Assembly: GCA_021325525.1 (NCBI GenBank)
Contig: JAJPHB010000088.1
Span: 1-59,180 of the forward strand
Length of the DNA: 59,180 nucleotides
Reading direction: 5' to 3'
From: Alphaproteobacteria bacterium
Lineage (GTDB): Bacteria > Pseudomonadota > Alphaproteobacteria > ATCC43930 > CGMCC-115725
Part shown: positions 58,827 to 59,180 of the stretch, in pieces
Position numbering within the stretch: the first letter of the stretch is position 1
Layout: the number at the start of each line of letters is the position of its first letter
Translations under genes and position numbers: made by a program
The notes under the pieces: generated by a model
The model's database searches: none
What the model saw: the letters and a program-made list of their open reading frames with translations, nothing else
What the model was told of the DNA's origin: nothing

Positions 58827-59180
58827 CTAGCGGATGACCGGCAGCTCTTCATAGGTGTGGAAAGGCGGCGGCGAGGGCTGCCGCCACTCGAGGGTCGTCG
58901 CCCCCTCGCCCCAGGGATTCTCGGCGACGCGCTTGCCGGCGAGCAGGGTGTGGAGCACGACGAAGACGAACCACAGCGTCGAGGCGAAGCTGATGAAGGC
59001 GCCGATCGAAGCGATGTAGTTCCAGCCGGCGAAAGCGTCGGGATATTCGGCGATGCGCCGCGGCATGCCGGCAAGGCCGAGGAAGTGCATCGGGAAGAAG
59101 GTCAGGTTGACGCCGATGAAGGTCGTCCAGAAATGGATCTTCCCGAAAGTCTCGTTGTAGGTCCGCCCCGACATCTTGCC
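58827..59180 (-). CDS. ctaD: Cytochrome c oxidase subunit I, C-terminal part
   Basis: Only the last 118 or so codons lie in the window; the gene continues past base 59180. Visible sequence: [40 protein letters not shown], a final membrane helix ([22 protein letters not shown]) and the end [18 protein letters not shown]. These are the distinctive last three helices of aa3-type subunit I. The heme- and copper-binding histidines lie upstream and cannot be checked. Confidence 0.95.
   Translation of the reverse strand, partial: GKMSGRTYNETFGKIHFWTTFIGVNLTFFPMHFLGLAGMPRRIAEYPDAFAGWNYIASIGAFISFASTLWFVFVVLHTLLAGKRVAENPWGEGATTLEWRQPSPPPFHTYEELPVIR

Overview
The window is a GC-rich, densely packed, bacterial chromosomal segment. 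Several features point to an alphaproteobacterium of Hyphomicrobiales or Rhodospirillales type: the cmk/aroA/zinc-ribbon (TIGR02300-like)/tRNA-Ala neighbourhood, a class II (CP4-like) EPSP synthase, a small heat-shock protein followed by a DUF1150 gene, a ctaD-ctaB-coxF-ctaE-DUF983-surf1 cytochrome oxidase block, and trxB next to a lysR gene. I cannot name a genus. I see no insertion sequence, integrase, prophage or CRISPR array.

Layout. 1-3060: cmk and aroA on the minus strand, separated by an inverted pair of palindromic repeats, then a zinc-ribbon protein and tRNA-Ala(GGC) with a strong terminator. 3246-7654: a class III nucleotide cyclase with TPRs, a TfdA-like dioxygenase, and a three-gene membrane operon that resembles a proton-driven TolQ/TolR-type motor of unknown purpose. 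7620-20939: a transglutaminase-like protein, an MdtABC-like RND pump with two permeases, a CmcJ/NvfI-like oxygenase, methionine-sulfoxide reductase MsrC, a NIPSNAP protein, an amino-acid ABC cassette lacking its ATPase, and a DUF488 protein. 21005-28985: a GST, a tiny secreted protein with a duplicated 18-residue motif, an overlapping four-gene acyl-CoA catabolic operon with a 57-residue coiled-coil gene at its end, and a CtpA-type protease. 29141-40784: two solitary family-5 solute-binding proteins, a 2OG oxygenase, YdcF, Hsp20 with a probable RpoH promoter and ROSE-like thermometer, a 638-residue protein of unknown function, trxB, lysR, a tail-anchored NERD-like protein, a structured candidate sRNA and a metallophosphoesterase. 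40798-49575: an MscS-family channel, an unknown acidic protein and a divergent branched-chain amino-acid-type (Liv) transporter. 49592-59180, all minus strand except one small gene: GNAT, M16 peptidase, thrC, a Crp/Fnr regulator, an M32 carboxypeptidase and the cytochrome c oxidase biogenesis cluster, ending inside ctaD.

How the genes work together. The cta genes build an aa3-type oxidase: CtaB makes heme O, SURF1 assists heme a insertion, and CtaD and CtaE are subunits. The usual copper chaperone gene ctaG is absent from its normal place. The acyl-CoA block has a NDP-forming acyl-CoA ligase, two different acyl-CoA dehydrogenases and an enoyl-CoA hydratase, which together are enough to activate and partly beta-oxidise a carboxylic acid. 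The Liv, amino-acid and family-5 binding proteins show a scavenging lifestyle.

The strongest candidates for undescribed biology are the TolQ/TolR-like three-gene operon (5988-7654), the multi-hairpin RNA with anti-Shine-Dalgarno motifs (37888-38025), the 638-residue modular protein (33028-34944) and the WLHRHDGLLQF secreted peptide (21852-22151). Start codons were chosen by reading ribosome-binding sites. No database search was possible.
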